Shown: piece after piece, positions 34,740 to 45,567 of the stretch
How the letters are laid out: each line of letters starts with the position of its first letter
Numbering within the stretch: position 1 is the stretch's first letter
From: Hyphomonadaceae bacterium
GTDB taxonomy: Bacteria > Pseudomonadota > Alphaproteobacteria > Caulobacterales > Aquidulcibacteraceae
Length of the DNA: 64,000 bases
Assembly (NCBI GenBank): GCA_023384105.1
Contig: JAHDXR010000017.1
Coordinates: 1-64,000, forward strand
Direction of reading: 5' to 3'
Translations under genes and position numbers: made by a program
Notes under the pieces: model-generated
The model's database searches: none
Seen by the model: the letters and a program-made list of their open reading frames with translations, nothing else
What the model was told of the DNA's origin: nothing

Positions 34740-35491
34740 AGCACGGACTCCTCGCGGATAAAGTCGTCCTTGTAACCGGGGCTGCGCGCGGCATTGGGCG
34801 TGCGATCGCGCTGTGCGCTAGCGCTGAAGGAGCGAGCCTATTCCTCACCGATCGCGACGAGCGCGGCGTCCGAGAAACGTCGGCCGCAATCGAAGGAGCG
34901 GGCGGCCGTGCACATGCGCTTGCCGGCGATCTCACAGCGCCCGAGTTTCCTGAACGTCTCTCCTTGGAAGTCGCAGAGAAATTTCACCGCCTCGACGTGC
35001 TCGTGAACAATGCGGGCGTTGAGCATCGCGGGAGTGTTGCCGAACACACGCCGGATGCGTGGAGTAGAGTGATCGCCATCAATCTTACCGCGCCTTTTCT
35101 GATCACTCGGGCGATGCTCGGTCTGCTGGAAAAGTCGAACGCCGGCGCAATCGTAAACATCGCTTCCACCGCCGTTGCGGGATTTCCTGGTCAAGTCGCC
35201 TACGACAGCTCGAAAGGCGGCATATTAAGTATGACACGTTCCTTGGCGATGGATCTGGCCCGTCACAGAATACGGGCGAACGCGGTTTGTCCCGGCTTTA
35301 TTGCAACGGACATGGTCCTTCAGGATTCTGAACTGAAGCGTCTGGGCGAATTGACCACGCGAGCGCTCCCCATTCGGCGCATGGGCGCCCCCGAAGAAAT
35401 TGCAGAAGCTGTGATCTGGCTCGCGTCGGATCGCGCAAGCTACGTGACGGGGCAAGCCCTGTTTGTGGATGGAGGATGGATCCGGACATGA
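34736..35491 (+). CDS. short-chain dehydrogenase/reductase
   Basis: 251-residue SDR: TGAARGIGRA (14-23), NNAGVEH near 90, a catalytic Ser in NIASTAV, YDSSKGG (near 160) and PGFIATDM. It resembles FabG/3-hydroxyacyl or hydroxysteroid dehydrogenases using NAD(P). ATGA overlap with the HMGS-like gene. A second SDR follows at once, so two alcohol/ketone interconversions may be needed. Confidence 0.92.
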   Translation: MKHGLLADKVVLVTGAARGIGRAIALCASAEGASLFLTDRDERGVRETSAAIEGAGGRAHALAGDLTAPEFPERLSLEVAEKFHRLDVLVNNAGVEHRGSVAEHTPDAWSRVIAINLTAPFLITRAMLGLLEKSNAGAIVNIASTAVAGFPGQVAYDSSKGGILSMTRSLAMDLARHRIRANAVCPGFIATDMVLQDSELKRLGELTTRALPIRRMGAPEEIAEAVIWLASDRASYVTGQALFVDGGWIRT

Positions 35492-36240
35492 CGATCTATG
35501 AGGGGATCAGCGGAAAGAAGGTGTTGATCACGGGCGCCGCGGGCGGCATGGGACAAGAAATGGCCCGCGTTCTCGCTGAGCGGGGAGCAATTGTACTGCT
35601 TACGGATGTTGTCGAGCAGCGTCTTCAGGAGGTTCGCGAGAGCCTTGGCGCCGCCGCCATCGCGCGGAGCGCCGATCTGACGGACCCTGAAGCGGTCGAT
35701 GCGTTGTTTGCTTGGGCCGATGATGAGTGTGAAGGTGTCGATCATCTCATAAACAATGCTGGCGTCCTATCTCAGGCAAAAATCGAGAACTTTCCGGATG
35801 AGGACTGGGATCGCGTCATCAGCGTCAATCTCACGTCGGTATACCGCTGCACCAAAGCTTACGCTCGCGCACGTATTGCAAGAGGGGGAGGCGGCGCGAT
35901 CGTGAACATCGCATCGATGGCCTATAAAGGCATGACCCAGCAAATCGCTTATTCGTCATCCAAGGGCGGTGTCGTGAGTATGACCCGCTCCACGGCGATG
36001 GAGCTGGCGCGTCACGGCGTTCGAGCCAACGCCATCGCGCCTGGCATGATCGAAACCCCGATGATTGCCGTTGCGAACAGCCAGCGTGACCCTCTGCGCG
36101 AAAAAATGCTGCCTCAGATCCCGTTGCGCAGGTATGGCCACCCAAGGGAGATCGCATGCGTCGCCGCATTCCTTCTGTCGCACGACGCATCTTATCTAAC
36201 CGGAGAAATCGTGCACGTGTCAGGCGGCGCCCGGCTCTAA
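35488..36240 (+). CDS. short-chain dehydrogenase/reductase
   Basis: 250-residue SDR with TGAAGGMGQEMA near 15, NNAGVLSQ near 87, NIASMAYKG with the catalytic Ser, YSSSKGG near 155 and PGMIETPM. The ATG at 35488 is favoured because it shares ATGA with the previous stop, as elsewhere in this operon; an ATG at 35476 is the alternative. Substrate unknown. Confidence 0.9.
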   Translation: MTIYEGISGKKVLITGAAGGMGQEMARVLAERGAIVLLTDVVEQRLQEVRESLGAAAIARSADLTDPEAVDALFAWADDECEGVDHLINNAGVLSQAKIENFPDEDWDRVISVNLTSVYRCTKAYARARIARGGGGAIVNIASMAYKGMTQQIAYSSSKGGVVSMTRSTAMELARHGVRANAIAPGMIETPMIAVANSQRDPLREKMLPQIPLRRYGHPREIACVAAFLLSHDASYLTGEIVHVSGGARL

Positions 36241-36265
36241 CGTCGCATTGAGAAGGACTGCCCCC

Positions 36266-37069
36266 GTGGACGAAAAAGCGATTCTGACTGAGTTCGATAA
36301 CGGCGTGCTTTGGATACGCCTCAATAGGCCGGGTGCTCGCAACGCATTCAATCGCGCCTTGGGCGAGCAATTGCTGGACAGCCTCATCGAGGTGGACCGG
36401 GACCCCAAAGTGCGATGCGCTGTCATCATCGGCAGCGAGCCCGCATTCTGCGCCGGCGACGACATCGGTGGTATAAAAGTCTTGCTTGGCTTGGCGCCGC
36501 CTTCTCCCGGTTCGGCTGGCGATTCAGCACGCGATGGATCCATCCTTTACTTGGCGTGCGCGCGCCGCGTGCTGAGATCGCCAAAGCCGATACTTGCCGC
36601 GATAAATGGGCCGGCGGCGGGTGCGGGAACGGAGTTCGCTTGCGCCGCTGATTTGCGATTGGCGTCATCAACGGCTCGGATCGGCAGCGGCCTCATCAGT
36701 ATCGGCCAGATGGGAAATGCTGTCCTGATGACAAGGCTGATCGGCCCAGCGCGGGCGACGGCGCTTTTCCTAGACGGCTCTCTCATCTCGGCGGAAGAAG
36801 CTAAAGGCATCGGCCTTGTGGATTACGTGTTCGACAGCGAGACCTTTGAGCAGGACGTAAGAAGTTTCGCCTTGCGGATAGCGAGCCTTCCCACGAAGGC
36901 CATCGGCCTCTTCAAGGAAACCCGCGAGAAAGCGCTCTCGGCCCATTGGGAAGTCGCACTCGGTGAGCAAGAGAAGGCGCACTGGCGCAACATGGCTGAA
37001 GTCGAAGATTCCGTAGAAGGCGCCCGCGCCTTCCTTGAGAAGCGCAAGCCCCACTTTGTGGGTAGGTAG
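36266..37069 (+). CDS. enoyl-CoA hydratase/isomerase family protein
   Basis: 267-residue crotonase-fold protein. The oxyanion-hole segments PAFCAGDDIGG and INGPAAGAGTEFACAADL are present. Of the two catalytic Glu of canonical hydratases, the first is kept (GAGTEF) while the second position in IGSGLISIG is not Glu, so hydratase activity is uncertain and isomerase or hydrolase activity is possible. GTG 36266 is chosen for its AAGGA site 8 bases upstream; a TTG at 36248 is possible. Last gene of the operon that starts with the TonB receptor. Confidence 0.87.
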   Translation: MDEKAILTEFDNGVLWIRLNRPGARNAFNRALGEQLLDSLIEVDRDPKVRCAVIIGSEPAFCAGDDIGGIKVLLGLAPPSPGSAGDSARDGSILYLACARRVLRSPKPILAAINGPAAGAGTEFACAADLRLASSTARIGSGLISIGQMGNAVLMTRLIGPARATALFLDGSLISAEEAKGIGLVDYVFDSETFEQDVRSFALRIASLPTKAIGLFKETREKALSAHWEVALGEQEKAHWRNMAEVEDSVEGARAFLEKRKPHFVGR

Positions 37070-37240
37070 CCAAACCGGTAGTGGCCAACGTGCAATTTCT
37101 GGAAGATCATGCCGCCAACGAGTCTTCGCTTTTGCGGCCCACCATCTGATCAAGCTCCTGGCGGCCTGCACTACGGAGTTCATGATGAAGGAGGCGTCCT
37201 CGGCGCGGCCATGGCGTTTGGCGGCACCCCGCGACGAGCT

Positions 37241-38662
37241 TCAGAGTGGGGCGATGCGATTGAACCAGGGTTGGGCTGTCTCAAGCTGGCCCGCGAGACG
37301 GAAAAGCAGAGCTTCGCCGCTCGCCTTGGTCACGAACTGAACCCCGATCGGCAGACCGTCATCAGACCATGAAAGCGGCACGCTCATCGCCGGCTGGCCC
37401 CCGACGTTGAAGGGTTGGGTGTTCGGAATAAAGCTGTAGAGGCGTTCCGCGTAGTCGGTGAGATCCGCAGCGTCCGCGTGAATGTCGAAATGTTTGACTG
37501 GCTTCTTTGCGACCGTCGGCAAGACCAGCACATCGTAAGTTTCGAAGAATGCGGCGAGCTGGCGCGCGAGCGCATGCAGGTTCTGCAGCGCGATGGCGGC
37601 GGTGACGCCATCGACTTTCGCGGCCGCCTCTGCGAGCGACCAGGTGAGATGTTCCACCTCTTCACGTTTCACCGCCGCACCGCGCCTTTCGCTTTCGCGC
37701 TTGAGCGTTGCGGCGACAGAGCAAGTGACGAGCGTGTTGGCGTGCACCGCCATAGCTTGAAAATCGACGTCTGGCCGCGCTTCCTCGATGTCGTGACCAA
37801 GCGAAGCGCAAAGTTTCACAGCATCGCGTACGGCCTGCGCCGGATCGCGTTCTGTTTCGCCCCAAATCAAAGTCGACGTGGTGTAAGCGATGCGAAGCTT
37901 TCCGGGCGGCTTGCTTACCTCTTCCAGGAACGGCGTCGCCGGCGGATCGAGCCAATAAGGATCGCCGGGTTGAGGGATGCAGACTGCGTCGAGCAAGGCG
38001 GCGCTGTCGCGAACTGAGCGTGTGAGTGCATGCTGCACGCTGAGTCCGCCCCAACCTTCACCGGCGGGAGCGAGTGAAACGCGCCCGCGTGAAGGTTTCA
38101 TTCCGAACAGACCGCAGCAGGAAGCGGGAATGCGGATGGAGCCGCCGCCGTCGCTGCCATGCGCTGCGGGTACGACGCCCGCTGCGACCGCTGCAGCGGC
38201 GCCTCCGGACGAGCCGCCGCTCGTATGTTCGAGATTCCAGGGGTTCCGCGTGATGCCGTTGGCGGTCGGTTCGGTGACGCAGGCGAGACCGAACTCCGGT
38301 GTGTTCGTCTTCGCGAAAAGGACGAGCCCGGCTTTGCGATAGAGCGCGATGATCGAACTCTCTTCGGGCTGGATGAAATCCTTGAACACGCGCGAGCCCG
38401 CCCCGGTCGGCACGCCCTTCATGTGGACGCTGATGTCCTTGATCGGATAAGGCACGCCGGCGAACGGACCTGCCGGAAGGCCATCCCGGATTGCGGCGCG
38501 GGCTTCCCCTTCGAGATCGCGGATGATGGCGTTGATCTTTGGGTTGACCTCGCCCGCGCGCTCAAGCGCGCAATCCAGCAATTCATCCGCGCTCACATCG
38601 CCATTGGCCACCAGCTCAGCCAAACCAACCGCGTCGAACTTACGATAATCGCCGAACTTCAT
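37241..38662 (-). CDS. amidase (amidase signature family)
   Basis: 473-residue amidase with the Ser-Ser-Lys triad: Lys75 (PIKDI), the cis-Ser in TSGGSSGG (about 151) and nucleophile Ser175 (DGGGSIRIP). No signal peptide. It is closely related to the amidase at 55412-56854. Its start overlaps the MFS carrier stop by 4 bases, which suggests uptake of an amide followed by hydrolysis. It ends a long leftward gene series. Confidence 0.93.
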   Translation of the reverse strand: MKFGDYRKFDAVGLAELVANGDVSADELLDCALERAGEVNPKINAIIRDLEGEARAAIRDGLPAGPFAGVPYPIKDISVHMKGVPTGAGSRVFKDFIQPEESSIIALYRKAGLVLFAKTNTPEFGLACVTEPTANGITRNPWNLEHTSGGSSGGAAAAVAAGVVPAAHGSDGGGSIRIPASCCGLFGMKPSRGRVSLAPAGEGWGGLSVQHALTRSVRDSAALLDAVCIPQPGDPYWLDPPATPFLEEVSKPPGKLRIAYTTSTLIWGETERDPAQAVRDAVKLCASLGHDIEEARPDVDFQAMAVHANTLVTCSVAATLKRESERRGAAVKREEVEHLTWSLAEAAAKVDGVTAAIALQNLHALARQLAAFFETYDVLVLPTVAKKPVKHFDIHADAADLTDYAERLYSFIPNTQPFNVGGQPAMSVPLSWSDDGLPIGVQFVTKASGEALLFRLAGQLETAQPWFNRIAPL

Positions 38663-40062
38663 GACGCAGGCTCCGGATTGGCCGACGGTGCAGGAGGGGG
38701 ACGCGGCGCATCGATCGGATCGGCGATAGTCTTGCGACGCGATTCGAGACGCCGGCGAATGATGCCATGGCGACGCGCATCGAGTGGGAAGCGCAGGAGC
38801 ATGAGCGCGCCGACCAGAAAGAGCGGCGCCGGCGCGAGGCAGTAGATGTATTTGAGCGCCTGCAGCGCTTGCGGCGAGTTCTCGCCGCTGGCGTCAAATC
38901 CGAACGCGTGCAGCACCGGCAATGTCACGCCAATGGCGAGCGCCGGCGAGACGTTTTGGAAGAATGACCACACGCCGAAATAGAGGCCCCCGCGCGATTC
39001 CCCTGTTCGCAGCGTGTCATAATCGATGATGTCGCCGACGATGCCGAGCGGCAGCGTCAGATATGCGGCGCTGATAGCGCCCAAGACCGCCATGAGAGCG
39101 ACAAACAACCAACCGTCTCCAGGCTGCAATTGAGTGGCGACGAGGACGCTCAAGCAAATCGCGATAAGCAGCGAATAGCCTGCCGCACGGTGTTTTCCGA
39201 TCCGCCGGCTCATCCACACCCAGAACGGAACGCCCAGAAGCACGGCGCCGAACGAGCCGAGCAGGACAGGCCCGATGACTTCAGGCTGGCCGAGATAGTG
39301 GGAAATGAAGAAGATCAGAGTGGAATTGGTGACGCTTGCGCCGATGTTCATCACGAAATAGGCGATGCAAAGCAACACGAAGGGCCGGTTGGCCAGCACG
39401 GTGCGCAAGGTGGTCAGCCATGGCGTCACCGGTTGGCGTTGTTGCCTGGGCTCGGGCACCCAGAGCAAAGACGCAAGCACTGCAAGCGGCGTCATGATGA
39501 TGACCGACCAACCCATGACGCTCATAGTGAAGCGGTCGACGCCGTGTCCTGAGAGCGCGGTGATCGCCGGCACCGCCGAGGCAATGACGATGCCCAGCAC
39601 GTTGGCCGCTTCGCGAAAGCCCGCGACCTTGGAGCGTCCATGATAGCTCTCAACGATCTCGGCGCCCCAGGCGGAGTAGGCGAGGCCCAAGATCGAGGCG
39701 CCCAGATAAATGACGCTGGTGGCGATCAACAGGTGCGCGCCCGCGGCGCCGTCCGGCGGCATGAAAACGAGCCAGGCCCCAAGCATGAGGATCGGCGTGC
39801 CGATCACCATCCAGGGTCGACGTCGGCCGAAGCGCGATTGGGTGTTGTCCGACCAGCGGCCAAGAATCGGGTCGATGAATATGTCGAACAGACGCGAGAC
39901 AAGCAGAAAGACGCCGACTACGCGCAGATCGACACCGAGTTCCTGGGCGTAGAATGCGGGCAACAAGGCTGTGAGCGGCACGAACAAGAAGGCGAGCGGC
40001 ACTGCGGGCAATCCGTAGATCGCCAGGCGCCATGTGTGCAGTTCGGGCGAATTAGACGCCAT
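38659..40062 (-). CDS. MFS transporter, GPH (sugar:cation symporter-like) family
   Basis: 467-residue inner-membrane carrier with about 12 hydrophobic helices. DPILGRWSDNTQSRFGRRRPWM (about 57-78) is the signature loop of the glycoside-pentoside-hexuronide/cation symporter group (DP..G..SD..  RxGRRRP). In this setting the cargo need not be a sugar; similar carriers occur in steroid and terpene clusters. The ATG at 40062 lies inside the 3' end of the enoyl-CoA hydratase gene (11-base overlap). Confidence 0.9.
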   Translation of the reverse strand: MASNSPELHTWRLAIYGLPAVPLAFLFVPLTALLPAFYAQELGVDLRVVGVFLLVSRLFDIFIDPILGRWSDNTQSRFGRRRPWMVIGTPILMLGAWLVFMPPDGAAGAHLLIATSVIYLGASILGLAYSAWGAEIVESYHGRSKVAGFREAANVLGIVIASAVPAITALSGHGVDRFTMSVMGWSVIIMTPLAVLASLLWVPEPRQQRQPVTPWLTTLRTVLANRPFVLLCIAYFVMNIGASVTNSTLIFFISHYLGQPEVIGPVLLGSFGAVLLGVPFWVWMSRRIGKHRAAGYSLLIAICLSVLVATQLQPGDGWLFVALMAVLGAISAAYLTLPLGIVGDIIDYDTLRTGESRGGLYFGVWSFFQNVSPALAIGVTLPVLHAFGFDASGENSPQALQALKYIYCLAPAPLFLVGALMLLRFPLDARRHGIIRRRLESRRKTIADPIDAPRPPPAPSANPEPAS

Positions 40063-40860
40063 TGAAGGTGGGCGGACGGCGTTCGCGGAAGGCGCGCACG
40101 CCCTCAAGCCCATCTGGCGTGCGGAAGGAATTGACGATGGCGTCTGCCTCGGCGGCGAGGTGCTCGCTGTAGCTGTTGTGATGGGCTTGGCGCAGCAGAC
40201 GGCGCGCCGTCACATAAGCTGCAGTGGGACCGCGCGCGAGATCGCCGGCGATCTCTTGAGCGCGCTCCATCAATTTGTCTTCTGGCACAACCTCGGTGAC
40301 GAGCCCCAGGTTCAGCGCCTCCGCGGCCGAAAGCGTGCGGTTCATAAGCGTTAGCTCAAGCGCTCGGCGCAGTCCAACTAGATGCGGCAGCACCCAGCTC
40401 GTGCCCCCGTCCGGTGTCAAGCCGGCGCGCGTATAGGCCATCACGAAACGGCTAGCTTCGTCGGCAAGCACGATGTCGGCGGTCAGCGCCAATCCCATGC
40501 CGGCGCCGGCCGCCGCGCCATGCACGGCGCTTATGATTGGCGCGCGGAAGTTCTCAAGCACGGCGAGACCGGCATGCAGATCGTGAATCAGGCCCTCGAC
40601 GTAGGTCGCGGCGCCGCTCGACTCGCGCGCGAAGCGTTGAAGATCGCCGCCGGCGCAGAACATCTTGCCCGCACCGCTGATGACGAGGACGCGAACGCCC
40701 GTATCGGCATTCAAGACAGTGATTGCCTCGCGGAAGGCGCGCGCCATCGGCGCATCGATAGTGTTGGCCGCATCGGGGCGGTTCAGCGTCAGCCAGGCGA
40801 CGCCGGCCTCGCGCCGAACCAGCAGCAATTCGTCATGGGACTGAGGATCGGCGGCCGCTG

Positions 40861-40864
<4 letters not shown>
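40052..40864 (-). CDS. enoyl-CoA hydratase/isomerase family protein (PaaG-like)
   Basis: 270-residue crotonase-fold protein with MFCAGGDLQRF and VHGAAAGAGMGLALTADI. Both canonical hydratase Glu positions differ (GAGMGLAL and YTRAGLTPDGG), and the TPDGG segment recalls PaaG/ECI-type isomerases with a single acidic residue. Enoyl-CoA isomerisation is therefore more likely than hydration. It overlaps the stop of the upstream acyl-CoA dehydrogenase by 4 bases. Confidence 0.88.
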
Positions 40865-42011
<1,147 letters not shown>

Positions 42012-42015
<4 letters not shown>

Positions 42016-43154
42016 AGCGCCCGACCGATGAGATCTTTCATGATCTCGTTTGTGCCGCCGGCGATTCGGCCGAGGCGGGCGTCCGTCCAGCGTCGTGCGA
42101 TCGGCGTCTCGCGCATATAGCCGTAGCCGCCGAAGAGCTGGAGGCAATTGTCGATCACCTCGCAGCACTTTTCGGTCGTCCACCACTTGACCATGGCGCC
42201 GGCCTCGGCGTCGAAGCGGTCTTCGACGAAGAGGTCGATACAGCGCTCGAGATAGGCGCGAGCGACGGTCGTCGTCGTCTTGGCTTCCGCCAGCGTGAAG
42301 CGTGCGCTCTGGTGGTCGATGATGCGCTTGCCGAAAGTGCGCCGGTCCTTGCAATAGGCGATAGCTTCGTCGCATGCTGCTTCCATATTGACGACGGCGG
42401 ACATCGCCATAATGAGCCGCTCTTCCGGCAGCCGCTGCATCAATTGATAAAAGCCGCGCCCCTCGACGCCGCCGAGCAGATTTTCAGCCGGAATGCGCAC
42501 ATTTTCGAAGAACAGCTCGGAGGTATCCTGCACCTTGCAGCCGATCTTCTTCAGATTGCGGCCAAGCGCGAACCCCTTCGCATCGGCGGTTTCGAGAATC
42601 AGAAGACTGACGCCGCGCGCACCGGCCGAAGGATCGGTCTTGGCGGCGACGAGAATGAAATCCGCAGTCTGAGCGTTGCTGATGAAGGTCTTTTGGCCGT
42701 TGAGCACGTAGTGACCGCCTTCACGCACCGCGCGCGTGCGCATGGCCTGGAGATCCGAGCCGCCGCTCGGCTCGGTCATGGCGATGGCGGCGGTGAATTC
42801 GCCGGTAATCATCCTCGGCAGATAGCGCGTGCGCTGATCTTCGGTGCCGTAGAGTTCGATATAAGGCGCGATAATGTCGCTGTGCAGATAAAAGGCGAGT
42901 TCGTTGAAGCAGGCGCGCGTCTGCTCCTCGATAATGATCATGCAATGATAGAGATCGCCGCCCGCGCCGCCGTAGCGGGGGGCCGCCTTCGGACAAAGCA
43001 ATCCCGCTTCTCCAGCTCTGGTCCAAAGCTCGTGAGGCGGCGCGCAATTCTCCTGCCATGCCTTCCGGTTCGGCAGGCATTCACGCTCGATGAAGCGACG
43101 GACGTTCGTCCGGAACACTTCGTGCTCAGGCGTATAGTGGGAGGAGGAGATCAT
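42012..43154 (-). CDS. acyl-CoA dehydrogenase
   Basis: 380-residue flavoprotein similar to its downstream neighbour ([49 protein letters not shown]). The likely catalytic Glu is again in RLPEERL, as in isovaleryl-CoA-type enzymes. Two adjacent homologues with coupled translation may be isoenzymes or a heteromeric complex. The ATG at 43154 is chosen by homology; a GTG three codons upstream is possible. Confidence 0.92.
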
Positions 43155-43207
43155 GATGTCCACGAAGCCCTGAGCGGGCCAACTGTGTTGGCCCGCTCCT
43201 ATGCTAT

Positions 43208-45463
43208 TCAGAATTCCGCTCGCAGTTCCACCCCCCATGTGCGGCCGAAGCCCGGCGCGCGCGTGGTGATCTGGGCGAACGGGAAGGGGAAGAGTTGGCC
43301 CTGGCTGATGGCGATCTCATCGGTGATGTTGCGTCCCCAGAGATAGAAGCCATAGCGGCCGTCTTCAGCCTGCAGGCCGATGCGCCCGTTCACCGTCGTG
43401 ATGGCGTCGTTCGTGAGAGCGTTGGTGACGTTCACGAACGATTCGCCGCGATAGATGACATCTACCCGCGAGAATATCTCCAAGCCGTCTTGCCAAGCTG
43501 GCATGATGTATTGAATGCCGGCGCTGCCGGAATATTCGGGCTGGTTGGGGATCGCGCGACCGACTGCGCCCGGACTGCCGGCAAACTCCTCATAGTGCGC
43601 GTCAAGGTAGGCGAGGTTTGCATCCAGCGTAAGCCCTTCGATCGGGCGCGCCGTAAGTTCGACCTCGATCCCTTCCGATGTTGCAGAAGCGGCGTTGTCG
43701 ATCACGAACGAAAGGCCGGTGAAGACCTGCTCCTGCTTGTCTTTCCAGTCCATATGGAACACCGCCAGATTGAATTCCAAGCGGCGGTCGAACAGGAACG
43801 ACTTGTAGCCGATCTCGTAATTGTCGACCGTTTCCGGATCGAAGCCGAATTGGGTCGCAGGGTCGAAGGGGGGCGAGATCACGTCGGTTTGGAATCCGCC
43901 GGCTTTGAAGCCGCGGCTGTAGCGCGCAAAGATCATCTGATCGTCGCTGAGATCGTAGCTGATGCTCAAATCGCCGGTGACGCGGCCGTCGTCATAGGTC
44001 TCGTTCCGACGCGGAATATTGACGGCGAAGTTCGGGATAAGCGATGGCCCGGGGCCGGCGGTGTAGGTTTGCGTATGAAACTGGATGTAGGAGAATTCCT
44101 TGCTCTCATCCGTGTAGCGCAGACCCGCGGAGAGATGCAGATTAGACGTCAGGTCATAGGTAAAGGAGCCGAACGCGGCCCAGCTCTGCGCTTCGATCGT
44201 TGACTCCGTGCTCCCGGCTTCGCCGGCATACGTCGGATAGGCGAATGCAGCGGCATTGCCGGCCAAGAGAAGCGGGAATACCGGACCGAGCTGGATGCGG
44301 CGGTTGTTCTCGGTGTTCTCGTTGTAGAAGTAGAGGCCGACAAGCCAGCTCAGCGGCCCGTCGCCATTCGAGGCGAGACGCAACTCCTGACTGAAGTTCT
44401 CGCCATTCTCCTCGCGGCCGACGTTGAAGGCGTTGATCGGCAGACCGTCGGAATCGTCGCCGAAGTTTGAATCATATCGCCGATAGGACGTGATCGAGGT
44501 GAGCGTCGCGCCATCGAACTCCCAATCGAAGCGTGCGGCCGCGCCATAGAGGGAACGCTGTGCGAACTCGTCGCCGTCGAGGCCCACCACATTGTCGCTG
44601 GCGTCTTGCGGAGGGATGGCTGCAAGGATCGGCACCGCCGCGCTCAGCACGGCGGGGCCCGTTTCAAGAGCGCTCGTGCCACTTTCGTTGAAATGGTCGA
44701 CGCTGAAGCGTGCGCGCAGACGCGAACTCAGGTCCGATGTCAGTACTAGGCGCGCGCCTGTGGCTTCGATGTCGTTGAGCTCCCCGCCTGTGAAGCTGTT
44801 GTCGAGATAGCCATCGCGGCTGCGGTGCGCCAGCGACAAGCGCGCCTGCAGCCGTTCCGGGACAATCGCGCCGCCGATGGATGCGCGGGCCTGGACGAGC
44901 CCAAGATTGCCGAAGGTCACATCGCCGTTGGCGGTGAAGTCGTCAGTCGGATCGGCCGTGATGATGTTAATGGCGCCGCCGATCGTATTCTTGCCATAGA
45001 GGGTGCCTTGCGGGCCGCGCAGGATTTCAATGCGCGAGACGTCGTTCAGGATAGTGTTGAAGGTCGGATCTCGGCCCTGATAGACCTCATCGACATAGAC
45101 CCCGATGGCGGGTGGAAACCCCGCATTGATGTTGCTCTGCGATGTTACGCCGCGAATGCTGATCCGGGGAGAGATCGAACTCTGATCCATGATGACGTTC
45201 GGCGCCTTGACGCCAACATCGGTCATGTAGCCGGCGGTGGTGTTCTGGATTTCACTCGCGCCGATGGCGGTGATGGCGATCGGCACGTCGATCAGTTGTT
45301 GTTCGCGGCGCTGCGCCGTCACCACGATCTGTTCGACTTGCGTATCGTCCGTGGTTTGCGCCGAAACCGGAACTGCGTTGAGGGCGCACAATGATGCGCC
45401 TAGAAGCAAGCTTTTGCCGGTCAATCCCTTGGTGTGCGAAAAGCGCGCATTGTTCCTGGACAT
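43208..45463 (-). CDS. TonB-dependent outer-membrane receptor
   Basis: 751-residue receptor with signal peptide ending AVPVSAQT (about 1-36), TonB-box-like VEQIVVTAQRREQQLIDVP, plug with SIRGVTSQSN and RGPQGTLYGKNTIGG, and barrel ending VELRAEF with terminal Phe. The ATG at 45463 has a GGGGAGGGA site. It lies inside a long leftward series, 104 bases from the preceding crotonase gene, so it may have its own promoter. Ligand unknown. Confidence 0.94.
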   Translation of the reverse strand: MSRNNARFSHTKGLTGKSLLLGASLCALNAVPVSAQTTDDTQVEQIVVTAQRREQQLIDVPIAITAIGASEIQNTTAGYMTDVGVKAPNVIMDQSSISPRISIRGVTSQSNINAGFPPAIGVYVDEVYQGRDPTFNTILNDVSRIEILRGPQGTLYGKNTIGGAINIITADPTDDFTANGDVTFGNLGLVQARASIGGAIVPERLQARLSLAHRSRDGYLDNSFTGGELNDIEATGARLVLTSDLSSRLRARFSVDHFNESGTSALETGPAVLSAAVPILAAIPPQDASDNVVGLDGDEFAQRSLYGAAARFDWEFDGATLTSITSYRRYDSNFGDDSDGLPINAFNVGREENGENFSQELRLASNGDGPLSWLVGLYFYNENTENNRRIQLGPVFPLLLAGNAAAFAYPTYAGEAGSTESTIEAQSWAAFGSFTYDLTSNLHLSAGLRYTDESKEFSYIQFHTQTYTAGPGPSLIPNFAVNIPRRNETYDDGRVTGDLSISYDLSDDQMIFARYSRGFKAGGFQTDVISPPFDPATQFGFDPETVDNYEIGYKSFLFDRRLEFNLAVFHMDWKDKQEQVFTGLSFVIDNAASATSEGIEVELTARPIEGLTLDANLAYLDAHYEEFAGSPGAVGRAIPNQPEYSGSAGIQYIMPAWQDGLEIFSRVDVIYRGESFVNVTNALTNDAITTVNGRIGLQAEDGRYGFYLWGRNITDEIAISQGQLFPFPFAQITTRAPGFGRTWGVELRAEF

Positions 45464-45567
45464 TCGATCCCTCCCCTGGGACAGCGCTCTTGCTCTATTG
45501 CCGTGGAGCGCCCCTGACCAATGACACGATCCGTTCGCCAACCCGCCATCGGCGGCGCCGGCTTCGC

